The notes beneath the pieces were generated by a model. It had not been told where the DNA came from. It saw only the letters and a program-made list of their open reading frames with translations, and made no database searches. Source: Rhizobium phaseoli (lineage in GTDB: Bacteria; Pseudomonadota; Alphaproteobacteria; Rhizobiales; Rhizobiaceae). From it: a DNA stretch of 64,000 bases. Position numbers and translations under genes: made by a program. Location: NCBI RefSeq assembly GCF_010668805.1, contig NZ_WUFT01000022.1:1-64000 (forward strand). Reading direction: 5' to 3'. Of the stretch, positions 16,181 through 24,678 are shown one piece after another. Each line of letters starts with the position of its first letter. Positions within the stretch are counted from its first letter, which is position 1.

Positions 16181-17953
16181 TCAGCCGAAGGTGAAGGCGT
16201 AGGCTTGGACGCTAGGGTCGAGGAAGCGGATCTCGAAGTTGCGGGCGACGACGGGGCCGGACTGGCGGATGAGTTGGTAAAGCCTGGTTGCGCTCACCAC
16301 GCCGTTGCCGTCGGCATCGATGTCGGAGCCGTGGTCCGCTCCAGGCGCCTTGCCATCGACCGTGACCTGGAAGCGGATCGGTTTGCCGCCGGCGCCAGGC
16401 CCGAGAACGAGATGCAGGTCGCGGGCGCTGAAGCGATAGGTGATGCCGCCGCCGGCCTGATCAAGCGTCGCCTGATCGCGGCCGACGATCCAGGTTCCCG
16501 ACAGGCCCCAGCCATTGAGGCCGGGTTCGGAGATCGAATAGCTTTGTGTGGCGTCGGCCTGCAGCCCTTCCGGAGAGGCGAAATTTGCCGCCTGTGCGTA
16601 GCCGAGATAGGTTTCGCCGGAGCGGATATTGCCAAGGTCAGGGCCTGCTTCCGCACCCTTGGCATCCGGCGCGACCGGCGCGCTTGCAGTCGTCTGGCTG
16701 CCGGCCTCGCGCAGCAGGTCCTGAATGGCCTTCTCGGTCGCGCCATAATTGCCTTCGCCGAAATGGTGGTAGCGGATCTGGCCCTTGGCATCGATCAGAT
16801 AGGCGGCGGGCCAGTAACTGTTATCGAAAGCGCGCCAGATTTTGTAGTCGTTGTCGATGGCGACGGGATAGCCGATCTTGAAGTCACTGAGCGCTTTCTT
16901 GACGTTGTCGACCTTCTTCTCGAAGGCAAATTCCGGGGCGTGGACGCCGATCACTACGAGGCCTTGGTCCGCATATTTTTCCGCCCAGGCCCTGACATAG
17001 GGGATGGTGCGAATGCAGTTGATGCAGGAATAAGTCCAGAAGTCGACGAGCACCACTTTGCCCCGCAACTGCTCGGTGGTCAGAGGTTTGGAGTTCAGCC
17101 ATTCGACCGCGCCGCCGAACGAAGGTGTATGACCTTCAACCGGCAGATCGCTGCGGAAGGGCTTCGTAGCATCGGCAGCAGTGATCGTCGCGTCATTGCT
17201 CGCCACCTCGGAGGATCCGAGCGGCTTTGCATGCAGCCGGTCGAGCACGGCCTGTTCCAGCGATGCGGTGCTGGCGTAGGAGAAGCGGGCCAGCAGGCTG
17301 GTGTCGAGGCCAAGGGCGATGACGGCGACGCCGGCGAGTACCGCAGCGCCGAGGACTTGGCGAATCCGATCGCCGACGCCGAGCGAACGCTTCATCGCGG
17401 TAAAGATCTTTCCGCCGACGAGCAGGGCGACGGCGAGCGAGCTTGCGGCGCCGGCGGCGTAGGCTGCCAGCAGGAAGGTCGTCTGCAGGTTGGCGCCCTG
17501 CAAGGCGGCGCCGGTGAGAACAAGGCCGAGGATCGGGCCGGCGCAGGGCGCCCAGAGCAGGCCGGTGGCGACCCCGAGGATGACGGCGCTCTTGACCGTC
17601 GGCGCGGTGCGGCCACTGCTGCTGGCGTTCACCAGATTGTTGCCGAGATCGACGATCGGCCGGGCAAGGGTGCTTGCAAAGCGCGGCGATAGCAGGCTTG
17701 CGCCAAAGAGCGCCAGCAGGACGATTGCGGCCAGGCGGCCATATTCGTTGGCGCGGATGGCCCAGCTGCCGCCGACGGCGGCCAGCGTGGCGACCAGCGC
17801 GAAGGTGGCGGCCATGCCGGCCAGCATCGGCAGCGTGCTCCTGACAAAAGGCTGTCCGGCACGGGCGAAGACGAAGGGGAGGATGGGGAGGATGCACGGG
17901 CTGAGGATCGTCAGCGCGCCTCCGAGATAGGCAATGATCAGAAGTGTCATCAT
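16181..17953 (-). CDS. CcdA-TlpA thiol-disulfide fusion protein (DipZ-like)
   Basis: A 590-residue three-part protein. Residues 1-250 form a CcdA/DsbD membrane domain with SPCILPILP (Cys20) and WAPCAGPILG, the two cysteines that move electrons across the inner membrane. Residues about 270-415 form a periplasmic thioredoxin-like TlpA domain with SCINC near residue 306. The remainder (about 440-590) is a beta-rich domain like those of mycobacterial DipZ. It should deliver reducing power from cytosolic thioredoxin to periplasmic targets. I start at the first of two ATGs before LLIIAYLGG; the frame open upstream to 18148 lacks membrane character. Confidence 0.88.
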   Translation of the reverse strand: MMTLLIIAYLGGALTILSPCILPILPFVFARAGQPFVRSTLPMLAGMAATFALVATLAAVGGSWAIRANEYGRLAAIVLLALFGASLLSPRFASTLARPIVDLGNNLVNASSSGRTAPTVKSAVILGVATGLLWAPCAGPILGLVLTGAALQGANLQTTFLLAAYAAGAASSLAVALLVGGKIFTAMKRSLGVGDRIRQVLGAAVLAGVAVIALGLDTSLLARFSYASTASLEQAVLDRLHAKPLGSSEVASNDATITAADATKPFRSDLPVEGHTPSFGGAVEWLNSKPLTTEQLRGKVVLVDFWTYSCINCIRTIPYVRAWAEKYADQGLVVIGVHAPEFAFEKKVDNVKKALSDFKIGYPVAIDNDYKIWRAFDNSYWPAAYLIDAKGQIRYHHFGEGNYGATEKAIQDLLREAGSQTTASAPVAPDAKGAEAGPDLGNIRSGETYLGYAQAANFASPEGLQADATQSYSISEPGLNGWGLSGTWIVGRDQATLDQAGGGITYRFSARDLHLVLGPGAGGKPIRFQVTVDGKAPGADHGSDIDADGNGVVSATRLYQLIRQSGPVVARNFEIRFLDPSVQAYAFTFG

Positions 17954-18292
17954 CGTTTCCTTTGAAACCGATTGATCGGGCTCTGGACGGCGATGGGCCT
18001 GAACCAGCAACGGTTGGGATATGGCCGGGCGGAGGTATCCCGGATGTGTCCGGTTTTGCGGGGAAATGTACCGAAGTGTTGCCGACGGGTGATGGCGATA
18101 CAGAGCGACACAAACTGACGTCGCGGCGACCAGTCGTCGCCGATGCATGCTTTACCCGGAAGCTGCGATTGTATCAGACTGTGTCGCGGCGGCCGGAAAC
18201 TACATCAGCTTTCAAAAGCCGGCGGCTTGGGACATACCGGTGATACAAGTGGAATGTCTTTTGAGTGTGTGAACAGTCGACAGGAGAGACCG
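17954..18292. other. Divergent intergenic region, dipZ-like gene and hydrolase
   Basis: About 340 bases, likely holding both promoters. GTATCAGACTGTGTC (18172 onward) and GGTGATACAAG (18239 onward) contain opposing TATCA/TGATA elements that could be response-regulator sites, but the dyad is weak. No gene or structured RNA is recognised. Confidence 0.35.
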
Positions 18293-19336
18293 ATGTCAGA
18301 GCAAATCAACCATCACCGCCGCCGTTTCTTCGGCATGACGGCAGTCGCGCTTGCGGCGGTCGAATTGGGCGTGGCCGGCAAGGCCGCCGCGCAGTCGGCT
18401 GCCGCAACCTTGCCTGCGGTGAAGGCCGGAACCAACACATCTTTCGAAGCGCTGAAGCAGGTGAATGCCGGGGTGCTGGATATCGGCTATGCCGAGGCGG
18501 GCAAGGCGGATGGCCCGGTCGTGCTGCTGCTGCACGGCTGGCCTTACGACATTTATAGTTTCGTCGACGTCGCGCCGCTGCTTGTCTCGGCAGGCTACCG
18601 GGTGATCGTGCCTTATCTGCGCGGCTACGGCACGACACGGTTTCTGGACCAGGCAACGGCGCGCAACGGTCAGCCCTCGGCGCTGGCTGCCGATATGATT
18701 GCGCTGCTCGATGCGCTCGATATCGAGAAGGCGGTGATTGCCGGCTATGACTGGGGCGGGCGGACGGCCAACATTATGGCGGCATTGTGGCCGGAGCGCT
18801 GCAAGGCGATGGTGTCGGTGAGCGGCTATCTGATCGGTAGTCAGGAGGCCAACAAGAAGCCGCTGCCGCCGAAGGCCGAGCTTTCATGGTGGTATCAGTT
18901 CTATTTTGCAACCGAGCGTGGGCGTGAGGGTTATAAAAGCAACACCCATGATTTCGCAAAGCTCATCTGGCAGACGGCGTCGCCGAAGTGGAATTTCGAC
19001 GATACGACCTTCGACAGATCGGCAGCCGCCTTCGACAATCCCGACCATGTCGAAATCGTCATTCACAATTACCGCTGGCGCCTCGGACTTGTCGAAGGCG
19101 AGCCCAAGTATGATGACTACGAGACGAGGCTTGCTGCGCTGCCGATGATTTCGGTGCCGACGATCACCATGGAGGGGGATGCAAACGGCGCGCCGCATCC
19201 GCAGCCTTCCGCCTATGCCGGAAAGTTTTCCGGCAAATACGAGCATCGCACGATCAGTGGCGGCATCGGTCACAACCTGCCGCAGGAAGCGCCGCAGGCC
19301 TTCGCCCAGGCGGTCGTCGACGTCGACCGCTTTTGA
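18293..19336 (+). CDS. Tat-exported alpha/beta hydrolase (epoxide-hydrolase-like)
   Basis: A 347-residue enzyme. HRRRFFGMTAVALAAVELG is a twin-arginine-type signal, with cleavage probably after AGKAAAQ near residue 34. The catalytic domain has LLLHGWPYD (oxyanion motif of epoxide hydrolases) and IAGYDWGGRTA, in which Asp rather than Ser is the nucleophile, as in epoxide hydrolases and haloalkane dehalogenases. GGIGHNLPQEAP carries the catalytic His. An RBS (AGGAGAG) precedes the ATG. It is divergent from the DipZ-like gene and upstream of a two-component system on the same strand; co-regulation is inferred. Confidence 0.82.
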   Translation: MSEQINHHRRRFFGMTAVALAAVELGVAGKAAAQSAAATLPAVKAGTNTSFEALKQVNAGVLDIGYAEAGKADGPVVLLLHGWPYDIYSFVDVAPLLVSAGYRVIVPYLRGYGTTRFLDQATARNGQPSALAADMIALLDALDIEKAVIAGYDWGGRTANIMAALWPERCKAMVSVSGYLIGSQEANKKPLPPKAELSWWYQFYFATERGREGYKSNTHDFAKLIWQTASPKWNFDDTTFDRSAAAFDNPDHVEIVIHNYRWRLGLVEGEPKYDDYETRLAALPMISVPTITMEGDANGAPHPQPSAYAGKFSGKYEHRTISGGIGHNLPQEAPQAFAQAVVDVDRF

Positions 19337-19451
19337 TCGACGCCGCTGCCGGCGCGTTGCTCCGGCCGGCGGAATATGCGTAGGTCGCGTCAGCCACCTC
19401 GATCATCGGGGTGGAGGGCGCGGCCGCTTGTATCGGTAAGGGTAGGGTAAA

Positions 19452-20192
19452 ATGGATCATGTCGATCACATCCTGGTCGTCGACGACGATCGTGAAATCC
19501 GTGAGCTGGTATCGAGCTATCTGCAGAAGAATGGCCTGAGGACCAGTGTGGCGGCAGACGGGCGGCAGATGCGCAGCTTTGTCGACGCCAATGCCGTCGA
19601 CCTGATCGTGCTCGACGTGATGATGCCCGGCGACGACGGGCTGGTGCTCTGCCGCGAACTGCGGGCGGGGCGGCACAAGGCGATCCCGATCCTGATGCTG
19701 ACGGCCCGCACCGACGAGATGGACAGGGTTCTCGGGCTGGAGATGGGCGCCGACGACTATCTTGCCAAGCCTTTTGCGGCACGCGAGCTTCTTGCCCGCA
19801 TCAAGGCAGTGCTGCGGCGCACGCGGATGCTGCCGCCCAACCTGCAGATCAGCGAGGCGGGGCAGTTGCTGAGCTTCGGCGACTGGCGGCTCGACACGGT
19901 CGGCCGGCATCTTCTCGACAAGGAGGGAACGGCAATTGGACTCAGCGGCGCCGAATACCGTCTGCTCCGCGTCTTCATCGACCATCCGCAGCGTGTGCTC
20001 AATCGCGACCAGCTTCTCAGCCTGACGCAGGGCCGCGACGCCGATCTTTTCGATCGTTCGATCGATCTGCTGGTCAGCCGCCTGCGGCAGCGGCTCGGCG
20101 ACGATGCACGCGAACCGATCTACATCAAGACGGTGCGCAGTGAAGGTTACGTGTTTTCGGTTCCGGTCGAAATCTCGGAGCCGCGTCAATGA
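19452..20192 (+). CDS. OmpR-family response regulator
   Basis: A 246-residue two-domain regulator. The receiver (1-120) has DDD at 11-13, phospho-acceptor Asp55 in LIVLDVMMPG, and the KPF lysine. The winged-helix output domain (about 135-240) has GAEYRLLRVFIDHPQRVLNRDQLL and a C-terminal VRSEGYVF wing. It overlaps the kinase gene by four bases. Targets may include the divergent hydrolase/thiol-redox promoters just upstream (inference). Confidence 0.92.
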   Translation: MDHVDHILVVDDDREIRELVSSYLQKNGLRTSVAADGRQMRSFVDANAVDLIVLDVMMPGDDGLVLCRELRAGRHKAIPILMLTARTDEMDRVLGLEMGADDYLAKPFAARELLARIKAVLRRTRMLPPNLQISEAGQLLSFGDWRLDTVGRHLLDKEGTAIGLSGAEYRLLRVFIDHPQRVLNRDQLLSLTQGRDADLFDRSIDLLVSRLRQRLGDDAREPIYIKTVRSEGYVFSVPVEISEPRQ

Positions 20193-21511
20193 GGGTGGTG
20201 ATCCCTTTGCTTTCGGGCTCGATGTGGCCTAAGACGTTGCGATCGCGGATCTTCCTCATCCTGCTGGTCGGTCTCGCTCTAGCCTACGGGTTGTCGTTCA
20301 GCGTGCTCTATATGGAGCGCACCATGTCGGCCAAAGCGGTGATGCTCGGCACGCTGGAGAATGACGTCGCAACGTCGATTGCCGTTCTCGACCGGCTTCC
20401 GCCGGGCGAACGCGGCGATCTCCTCGACCGGCTGAGCCGCGGCAACTACCGCTTCGTGCTCGGACCTGGGCTTCCGGGCGTGCCGGACACATCGAGCAAG
20501 GGGGCGGAGATCGCAGGCAAGATAGAGGAAGCGATCGGGCATCGCTTTCCGATCCGGATCGAACGGATTCCGGGCGAGGTGAACCGGTTGCAGGCGCATC
20601 TGACGCTGAGCGACGGAAGCCCACTGACGATCGACGTCACGCCGAAGGGCGTCATGCCGATCGCCGCATGGCTGCCCTATGTCTTCGCCGTCCAGATGGC
20701 GCTGCTCATCCTCTGCACGTGGTTTGCAGTGCGCCAGGCGATCCGTCCGCTCGGCGCGCTTGCCGCTGCCGCCGATGCTCTCGATCCCAACAAGGATGGC
20801 TCGGCCTTGAGCGAAGCGGGGCCGAGCGAGGTCGCGCATGCGGCACGCGCCTTCAACGCGATGCGGGAGAGGATCGCCCATTACCTCGAAGAGCGGGTAC
20901 AGATATTGGCGGCTATCTCGCATGACCTGCAGACGCCGATCACCCGCATGCGGTTGCGCGCCGACATGGCGGAGGACTCTCCTGAGAAGGACAAGCTGGT
21001 GCATGATCTCGGCGAGATTCAGCGCCTTGTTCAGGACGGTATTGCGTATGCACGGAGTGCCCATGGCAGCGGCGAGAAGAATGCCCGCATCGATCTCGCC
21101 TCGTTTGTCGACAGCATAGCCTACGACTATCAGGACACCGGAAAGGCGGTGACGGTCGTCGGCCTAGTCCAGGGCGCGGCCTTCACCAAGCCGCACGCCC
21201 TTCGGCGCATCCTGTCGAACTTCATCGACAATGCGTTGAAGTTTGCCGGGGCTGCCGAGATCAGCGTCGGGCGCAGCACTGAGAACGAAATCGTCATCAC
21301 CGTAATGGATCGCGGCCCCGGCATTCCCGACGATATGCTCGAAGCCGCCATGCAGCCCTTCTTCCGGTTGGAGCATTCCCGCAACCGGGAGACCGGCGGC
21401 ACCGGCCTCGGTCTTGCAATCGCCCAGCAGCTGACGGGCAAGATCGGCGGATCGCTTCGGCTCTACAATCGCGCTGGCGGCGGGTTGGCAGCGGAAGTCA
21501 CCCTCCGGTGA
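20189..21511 (+). CDS. Sensor histidine kinase
   Basis: A 440-residue membrane kinase of the EnvZ type. Membrane helix 1 is at about 20-42, a periplasmic sensor domain follows to about 160, and helix 2 is at 160-181. A HAMP linker (RQAIRPLGALAAAADAL) leads to the H-box AAISHDLQTPITRMRLRADM with phospho-His245. The ATPase domain has N (FIDNALKFAG), G1 (DRGPGIP) and G2 (GTGLGLAIAQQ) boxes. The small periplasmic domain suggests an envelope signal. Its adjacency to thiol-redox and hydrolase genes hints at redox or chemical stress, but nothing in the sequence proves it. Confidence 0.92.
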   Translation: MRVVIPLLSGSMWPKTLRSRIFLILLVGLALAYGLSFSVLYMERTMSAKAVMLGTLENDVATSIAVLDRLPPGERGDLLDRLSRGNYRFVLGPGLPGVPDTSSKGAEIAGKIEEAIGHRFPIRIERIPGEVNRLQAHLTLSDGSPLTIDVTPKGVMPIAAWLPYVFAVQMALLILCTWFAVRQAIRPLGALAAAADALDPNKDGSALSEAGPSEVAHAARAFNAMRERIAHYLEERVQILAAISHDLQTPITRMRLRADMAEDSPEKDKLVHDLGEIQRLVQDGIAYARSAHGSGEKNARIDLASFVDSIAYDYQDTGKAVTVVGLVQGAAFTKPHALRRILSNFIDNALKFAGAAEISVGRSTENEIVITVMDRGPGIPDDMLEAAMQPFFRLEHSRNRETGGTGLGLAIAQQLTGKIGGSLRLYNRAGGGLAAEVTLR

Positions 21512-21520
21512 TGACTGCAG

Positions 21521-21545
21521 CCGCCGGAAGTTTTCCGGCGGTTTT
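21521..21545 (+). terminator. Intrinsic terminator of the two-component operon
   Basis: CCGCCGGAA (21521-21529), GTT, TTCCGGCGG (21533-21541) and TTTT, ten bases after the kinase stop codon. Confidence 0.85.
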
Positions 21546-21702
21546 GTACGGGAAGATGTCCTGGATAGCGGATGCTACGTTTTGTGACATTTCGACCGAT
21601 TTCGGAAACATGGCGGATATATCAGCCGGTCAAACCACACTCCGTCAACCCGGTCGCCAGAAGCGACCACTCGCGTAAAGCGAGGCAAACAGGAGTGTTT
21701 CC

Positions 21703-22119
21703 ATGACCAAGATCGACAAGGTTCTCTATACCGGCAAGACTCGCACCACCGGCGGACGCGATGGCGCGTCGCAGAGCGACGACGGAGAGCTGGATATCAA
21801 GCTCTCGCCGCCCGGCAGCGCGCGGCCCGGCACCAATCCCGAACAGCTGTTCGCAGCCGGCTGGTCGGCCTGCTTCATCGGCGCGATCGGCATTGCCGCG
21901 GGCAAGCTGAAGGTCAGGCTTCCGGCCGAGACCGCCGTGAATGCCGAAGTCGATCTCGGGGCGACCGACGGGGACTATTTCCTGCAGGCCCGGCTCAAGG
22001 TCAGCCTGCCTGGTATCGAAGTCGACGTCGCCAAGGCATTGGTGGATGAGGCGCACCGGACCTGCCCCTATTCGAAGGCGACGCGCGGCAATATCGATGT
22101 CGAATTGACCATTGCCTGA
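21703..22119 (+). CDS. ohr: Organic hydroperoxide resistance protein (Ohr)
   Basis: A 138-residue thiol peroxidase of the OsmC/Ohr family that reduces organic hydroperoxides with lipoyl-type dithiols. Reactive cysteines are Cys57 in LFAAGWSACFIGAI and Cys121 in AHRTCPYSKATRGNI. The opening KVLYTGKTRTTGGRDG is the Ohr-type N-terminus rather than OsmC. An OhrR repressor gene is not adjacent. A 180-base leader with no obvious OhrR palindrome precedes it, so regulation is unknown. Confidence 0.92.
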   Translation: MTKIDKVLYTGKTRTTGGRDGASQSDDGELDIKLSPPGSARPGTNPEQLFAAGWSACFIGAIGIAAGKLKVRLPAETAVNAEVDLGATDGDYFLQARLKVSLPGIEVDVAKALVDEAHRTCPYSKATRGNIDVELTIA

Positions 22120-22151
22120 CGGATCGATTGCTCCGCCGAAAGCAAACAGGA

Positions 22152-22169
22152 CGAGGCCGATCGGCCTCG
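22152..22169. promoter_or_regulatory. Perfect 18-bp palindrome
   Basis: CGAGGCCGATCGGCCTCG is perfectly self-complementary. It lies 33 bases after ohr and 16 bases before the small ORF at 22185. It may be an operator or a transcript-end hairpin. Confidence 0.4.
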
Positions 22170-22184
22170 CCGATGGAGGATTTG

Positions 22185-22337
22185 ATGAAGTTGATGATCA
22201 TCTGCATTCTGGGAGCGGTGGTCTTCGCCGCGCCCTGCATCTACGACATACGCTCGCAGGAGCCGTCGCCGCTTGCGGGCCTGATGACGGCGGCATCCGC
22301 GGTTTCCCTTTCAGGCCACCAGGGAGAAAGACTGTGA
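22185..22337 (+). CDS. Small hydrophobic protein, 50 aa
   Basis: Fifty codons with an excellent RBS (GGAGGA, six bases before the ATG). Residues 1-17 (MKLMIICILGAVVFAAP) form a membrane anchor or signal peptide, with a single cysteine near residue 17; the tail is small and polar. Its last four bases overlap the GTG start of the downstream GST gene, so it may be translated and coupled to it. I know of no named family. Confidence 0.45.
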   Translation: MKLMIICILGAVVFAAPCIYDIRSQEPSPLAGLMTAASAVSLSGHQGERL

Positions 22338-22969
22338 AACTCTATCAGAACGAAATTTCCTCGGCGACATCGAGAGTCCGGATCGCGCTCGCTCTCAAGG
22401 GAATGACGGCGGAAGCGCTGCCGGTGACCATTCTCGGCGAAGAGGCCGAGAGCCGGCAGGCCGGATATCGCAGCATCAATCCGCAGGGGCTGGTACCGGC
22501 CTTGCTGACGGATAGTGGTGTGCTCATCACCCAATCGCTGGCGATCATCGAATATCTCGAGGAGATCCAGCCGGAACCGCCGCTCTTGCCCGAGACGGCG
22601 GAGAGCAGGGCGCTGGCGCGGTCGATCGCGCTTGCGGTCGCAGCCGAGATCCATGCGCTGCTGCCGCCGCGGATCGGCCTGCATCTGCGCGCGGCCTTTC
22701 AGGCCGATGCCGATGCGATTGCCGCCTGGAGCCGTCATTGGGTCGGCGAGGGAATGGCCGCTGTGGAGAAGATGATCGCCGGCCGCAGAGAGGGTATCTT
22801 CGCAGTCGGAGATCGGCCCGGTATTGCCGATATTTTTCTCTTCCCGCAGGCAATCAGCGCCCGGCGCATGGGCTTCGACCTCGCCCAATGGCCTCATATC
22901 GCGGAGATTATCGTGAGGCTTGAGGCGATACCGGCTTTCCAGGACAATGCACCGGCACTGAGACGATGA
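22334..22969 (+). CDS. Glutathione S-transferase, maleylacetoacetate-isomerase-like
   Basis: A 211-residue zeta-class-like GST. KLYQNEISSATSRVRIALALKGM carries the SSxxxRVRIAL motif with the serine that activates glutathione, then INPQGLVPALL and an SLAIIEYLEE helix. The C-domain has GDRPGIADIFLFPQ. Zeta GSTs isomerise maleylacetoacetate or act on halo-acids; no homogentisate genes are nearby, so the pathway is not proven. The GTG start has AGGGAGA eight bases upstream and overlaps the preceding small ORF; the frame open upstream is not GST-like. Confidence 0.8.
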   Translation: MKLYQNEISSATSRVRIALALKGMTAEALPVTILGEEAESRQAGYRSINPQGLVPALLTDSGVLITQSLAIIEYLEEIQPEPPLLPETAESRALARSIALAVAAEIHALLPPRIGLHLRAAFQADADAIAAWSRHWVGEGMAAVEKMIAGRREGIFAVGDRPGIADIFLFPQAISARRMGFDLAQWPHIAEIIVRLEAIPAFQDNAPALRR

Positions 22970-23038
22970 CGCGATTTGTGAAGAAACGGCCACAAACGAT
23001 TGCAGCCGCTTCAGTTTGTCGATTCTCATTTTTTACTC

Positions 23039-23120
23039 CTCGTCATCCTCGGCCTTATGCCGAGGATCTGCACCCTATTGACCGGCTGCAGATGCTCGGG
23101 ACAAGCCCGAGCATGACGAG
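23039..23120. repeat. Palindromic repeat between convergent genes
   Basis: Outer arms CTCGTCAT (23039-23046) and ATGACGAG (23113-23120) enclose two hairpins, CCTCGG...CCGAGG (23047-23065) and GCTCGGG-ACAAG-CCCGAGC (23094-23112). This is a dispersed intergenic element type common in rhizobia and may act as a bidirectional terminator. Confidence 0.65.
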
Positions 23121-23137
23121 AAGGATGACATCGCTGC

Positions 23138-24127
23138 TCAGCGGTTGACCCTTGCCTGCAGATGGGCGGGATAACGATCGCCTTCCACCTTGATCGTGGC
23201 GAGCGCGCTTTCGATGCTGCCAAGATCCTCTGCCGTCAGCTCGACCTCGGCGGCCTGGATGTTCTCCTCAAGGCGATGCAGCTTGGTGGTGCCGGGGATC
23301 GGCACGATCCAGGGTTTTTGCGCTAGCAGCCAGGCGAGCGCCACCTGGGCTGGTGTGGCCTGCTTGCGTGTGGCGATCTCAGCGAGGAGATCGACGAGCG
23401 CCTGGTTGGCTTTGCGCGCCTCCTGAGAAAAGCGCGGCACGATGTTGCGGAAGTCCTTGCTGTCGAAGGTTGTGGTTTCGGTGATCGCGCCGGTGAGGAA
23501 GCCTTTGCCGAGCGGGCTGAACGGAACGAAACCGATGCCGAGTTCTTCGAGCGACGGCAGGATTTCCTGCTCGGGTTCGCGCCACCATAGCGAATATTCG
23601 CTCTGCAGCGCCGTTACCGGCTGGACGGCATGGGCGCGGCGGATCGTCCGAGCGCCGGCTTCAGAGAGACCGAAATGCCGGACCTTGCCTTCTGAAATCA
23701 GCGCCTTGACGGTGCCGGCGACATCCTCGATCGGGACATCGGGATCGACGCGATGCTGATAGAACAGATCGATGACATCGGTCTTCAAACGCTTCAGCGC
23801 CTGGTCTGCCACCGCGCGGATCTGCTCCGGGCGGCTGTTCATGCCGCTCTGGCCGCCATTGGCATCGAAGTTGAAGCCGAATTTCGTGGCGATCACGACC
23901 TCGTTGCGGAAGGGGGCGAGCGCCTCTCCCAGAAGCTCTTCGTTCTTGTAGGGGCCATAGGCCTCGGCGGTATCGAAGAAAGTCACGCCGCGTTCGAAGG
24001 CCCGCCGGATCAGCGCGGTCGCCTCCTGGATATCGGTCGCCGGGCCATAACCATAACTCAACCCCATGCAGCCGAGACCGATGGCAGAGACTTGAAGTCC
24101 GCTCTTTCCGAGTTCACGCTTCTGCAT
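23138..24127 (-). CDS. Aldo/keto reductase
   Basis: A 329-residue NADPH-dependent reductase with a TIM-barrel fold (AKR12/13-like). QKRELGKSGLQVSAIGLGCMGLSYGYG opens it. The catalytic Asp/Tyr occur in FFDTAEAYGPYKNEELLGEAL, the Lys in VVIATKFGF, and the His in DLFYQHRVDP. The cofactor site is in PIPGTTKLHRLEENI. It likely reduces aldehydes or ketones. The upstream frame to 24256 is not AKR-like. A cupin gene lies 14 bases upstream in the same direction, so the two probably form an operon facing a divergent LysR gene. Confidence 0.88.
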   Translation of the reverse strand: MQKRELGKSGLQVSAIGLGCMGLSYGYGPATDIQEATALIRRAFERGVTFFDTAEAYGPYKNEELLGEALAPFRNEVVIATKFGFNFDANGGQSGMNSRPEQIRAVADQALKRLKTDVIDLFYQHRVDPDVPIEDVAGTVKALISEGKVRHFGLSEAGARTIRRAHAVQPVTALQSEYSLWWREPEQEILPSLEELGIGFVPFSPLGKGFLTGAITETTTFDSKDFRNIVPRFSQEARKANQALVDLLAEIATRKQATPAQVALAWLLAQKPWIVPIPGTTKLHRLEENIQAAEVELTAEDLGSIESALATIKVEGDRYPAHLQARVNR

Positions 24128-24141
24128 AGTCGTTTCCTTTC

Positions 24142-24537
24142 CTAATCTTGATATTGCGCGTCGGTGACGTGCTCCATCCAGTCGACCACCTTGCCGTCGA
24201 GCTGTTCCTGGATGGCGATGTGGGTCATCGCGGTCGTCGGCGATGCGCCGTGCCAATGGCGTTCGCCGGGTGAGAACCAGACGACGTCGCCGGCGCGGAT
24301 CTCTTCGATGGGGCCGCCGTCACGCTGGACGCGGCCGCAGCCGGAGGTGACGATCAACGTCTGGCCGAGCGGATGGGTGTGCCAGGCGGTGCGGGCGCCG
24401 GGTTCGAAGGTGACGCTGGCGCCGGCGGTGCGGGCGGGGCTGGTCACCGCGAACAACGGGTCGACGCGCACGCTGCCGGTAAACCAGTCGGCTGGTCCCT
24501 TGGCCGAAGGCTGCGAACCGCTTCGTTTGATGTCCAT
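24142..24537 (-). CDS. Cupin-domain protein
   Basis: A 131-residue single-domain cupin. Motif 1 is VTFEPGARTAWHTHPLGQTLIVTSGCGRVQ, with HxHx(n)Q; motif 2 is GDVVWFSPGERHWHGAS. The metal-binding His/Gln/His set is intact. Close relatives are carboxymuconolactone-decarboxylase-associated or quercetinase-like cupins of unknown substrate. It lies first in a probable operon with the aldo/keto reductase and opposite the LysR gene, a frequent arrangement. Confidence 0.85.
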   Translation of the reverse strand: MDIKRSGSQPSAKGPADWFTGSVRVDPLFAVTSPARTAGASVTFEPGARTAWHTHPLGQTLIVTSGCGRVQRDGGPIEEIRAGDVVWFSPGERHWHGASPTTAMTHIAIQEQLDGKVVDWMEHVTDAQYQD

Positions 24538-24661
24538 CTTATCTTCCTTTCAAATATTGGAGGGTGGACAGGCCGGTCGGCGGGCCGGGCGTCTGCCTGC
24601 GATGGAAGCTATTTAGCGCGTGAGCCGAGTGGCGATAAGATGCTATAAACGGCATGGACCC

Positions 24662-24676
24662 ATGAGAAAGTTTCAT
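24662..24676. promoter_or_regulatory. LysR-type T-N11-A palindrome
   Basis: ATGAGAAAGTTTCAT is a near-perfect 15-bp dyad containing T-N11-A, directly before the LysR start codon and in the shared divergent promoter region, the expected place for autoregulation and control of the cupin/reductase operon. Confidence 0.55.
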
Positions 24677-24678
24677 AA

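Noticed and set aside
16205..17692. 495-codon plus-strand frame
   Set aside because: Shadow of the DipZ-like gene, which has intact CxxC and CcdA motifs.
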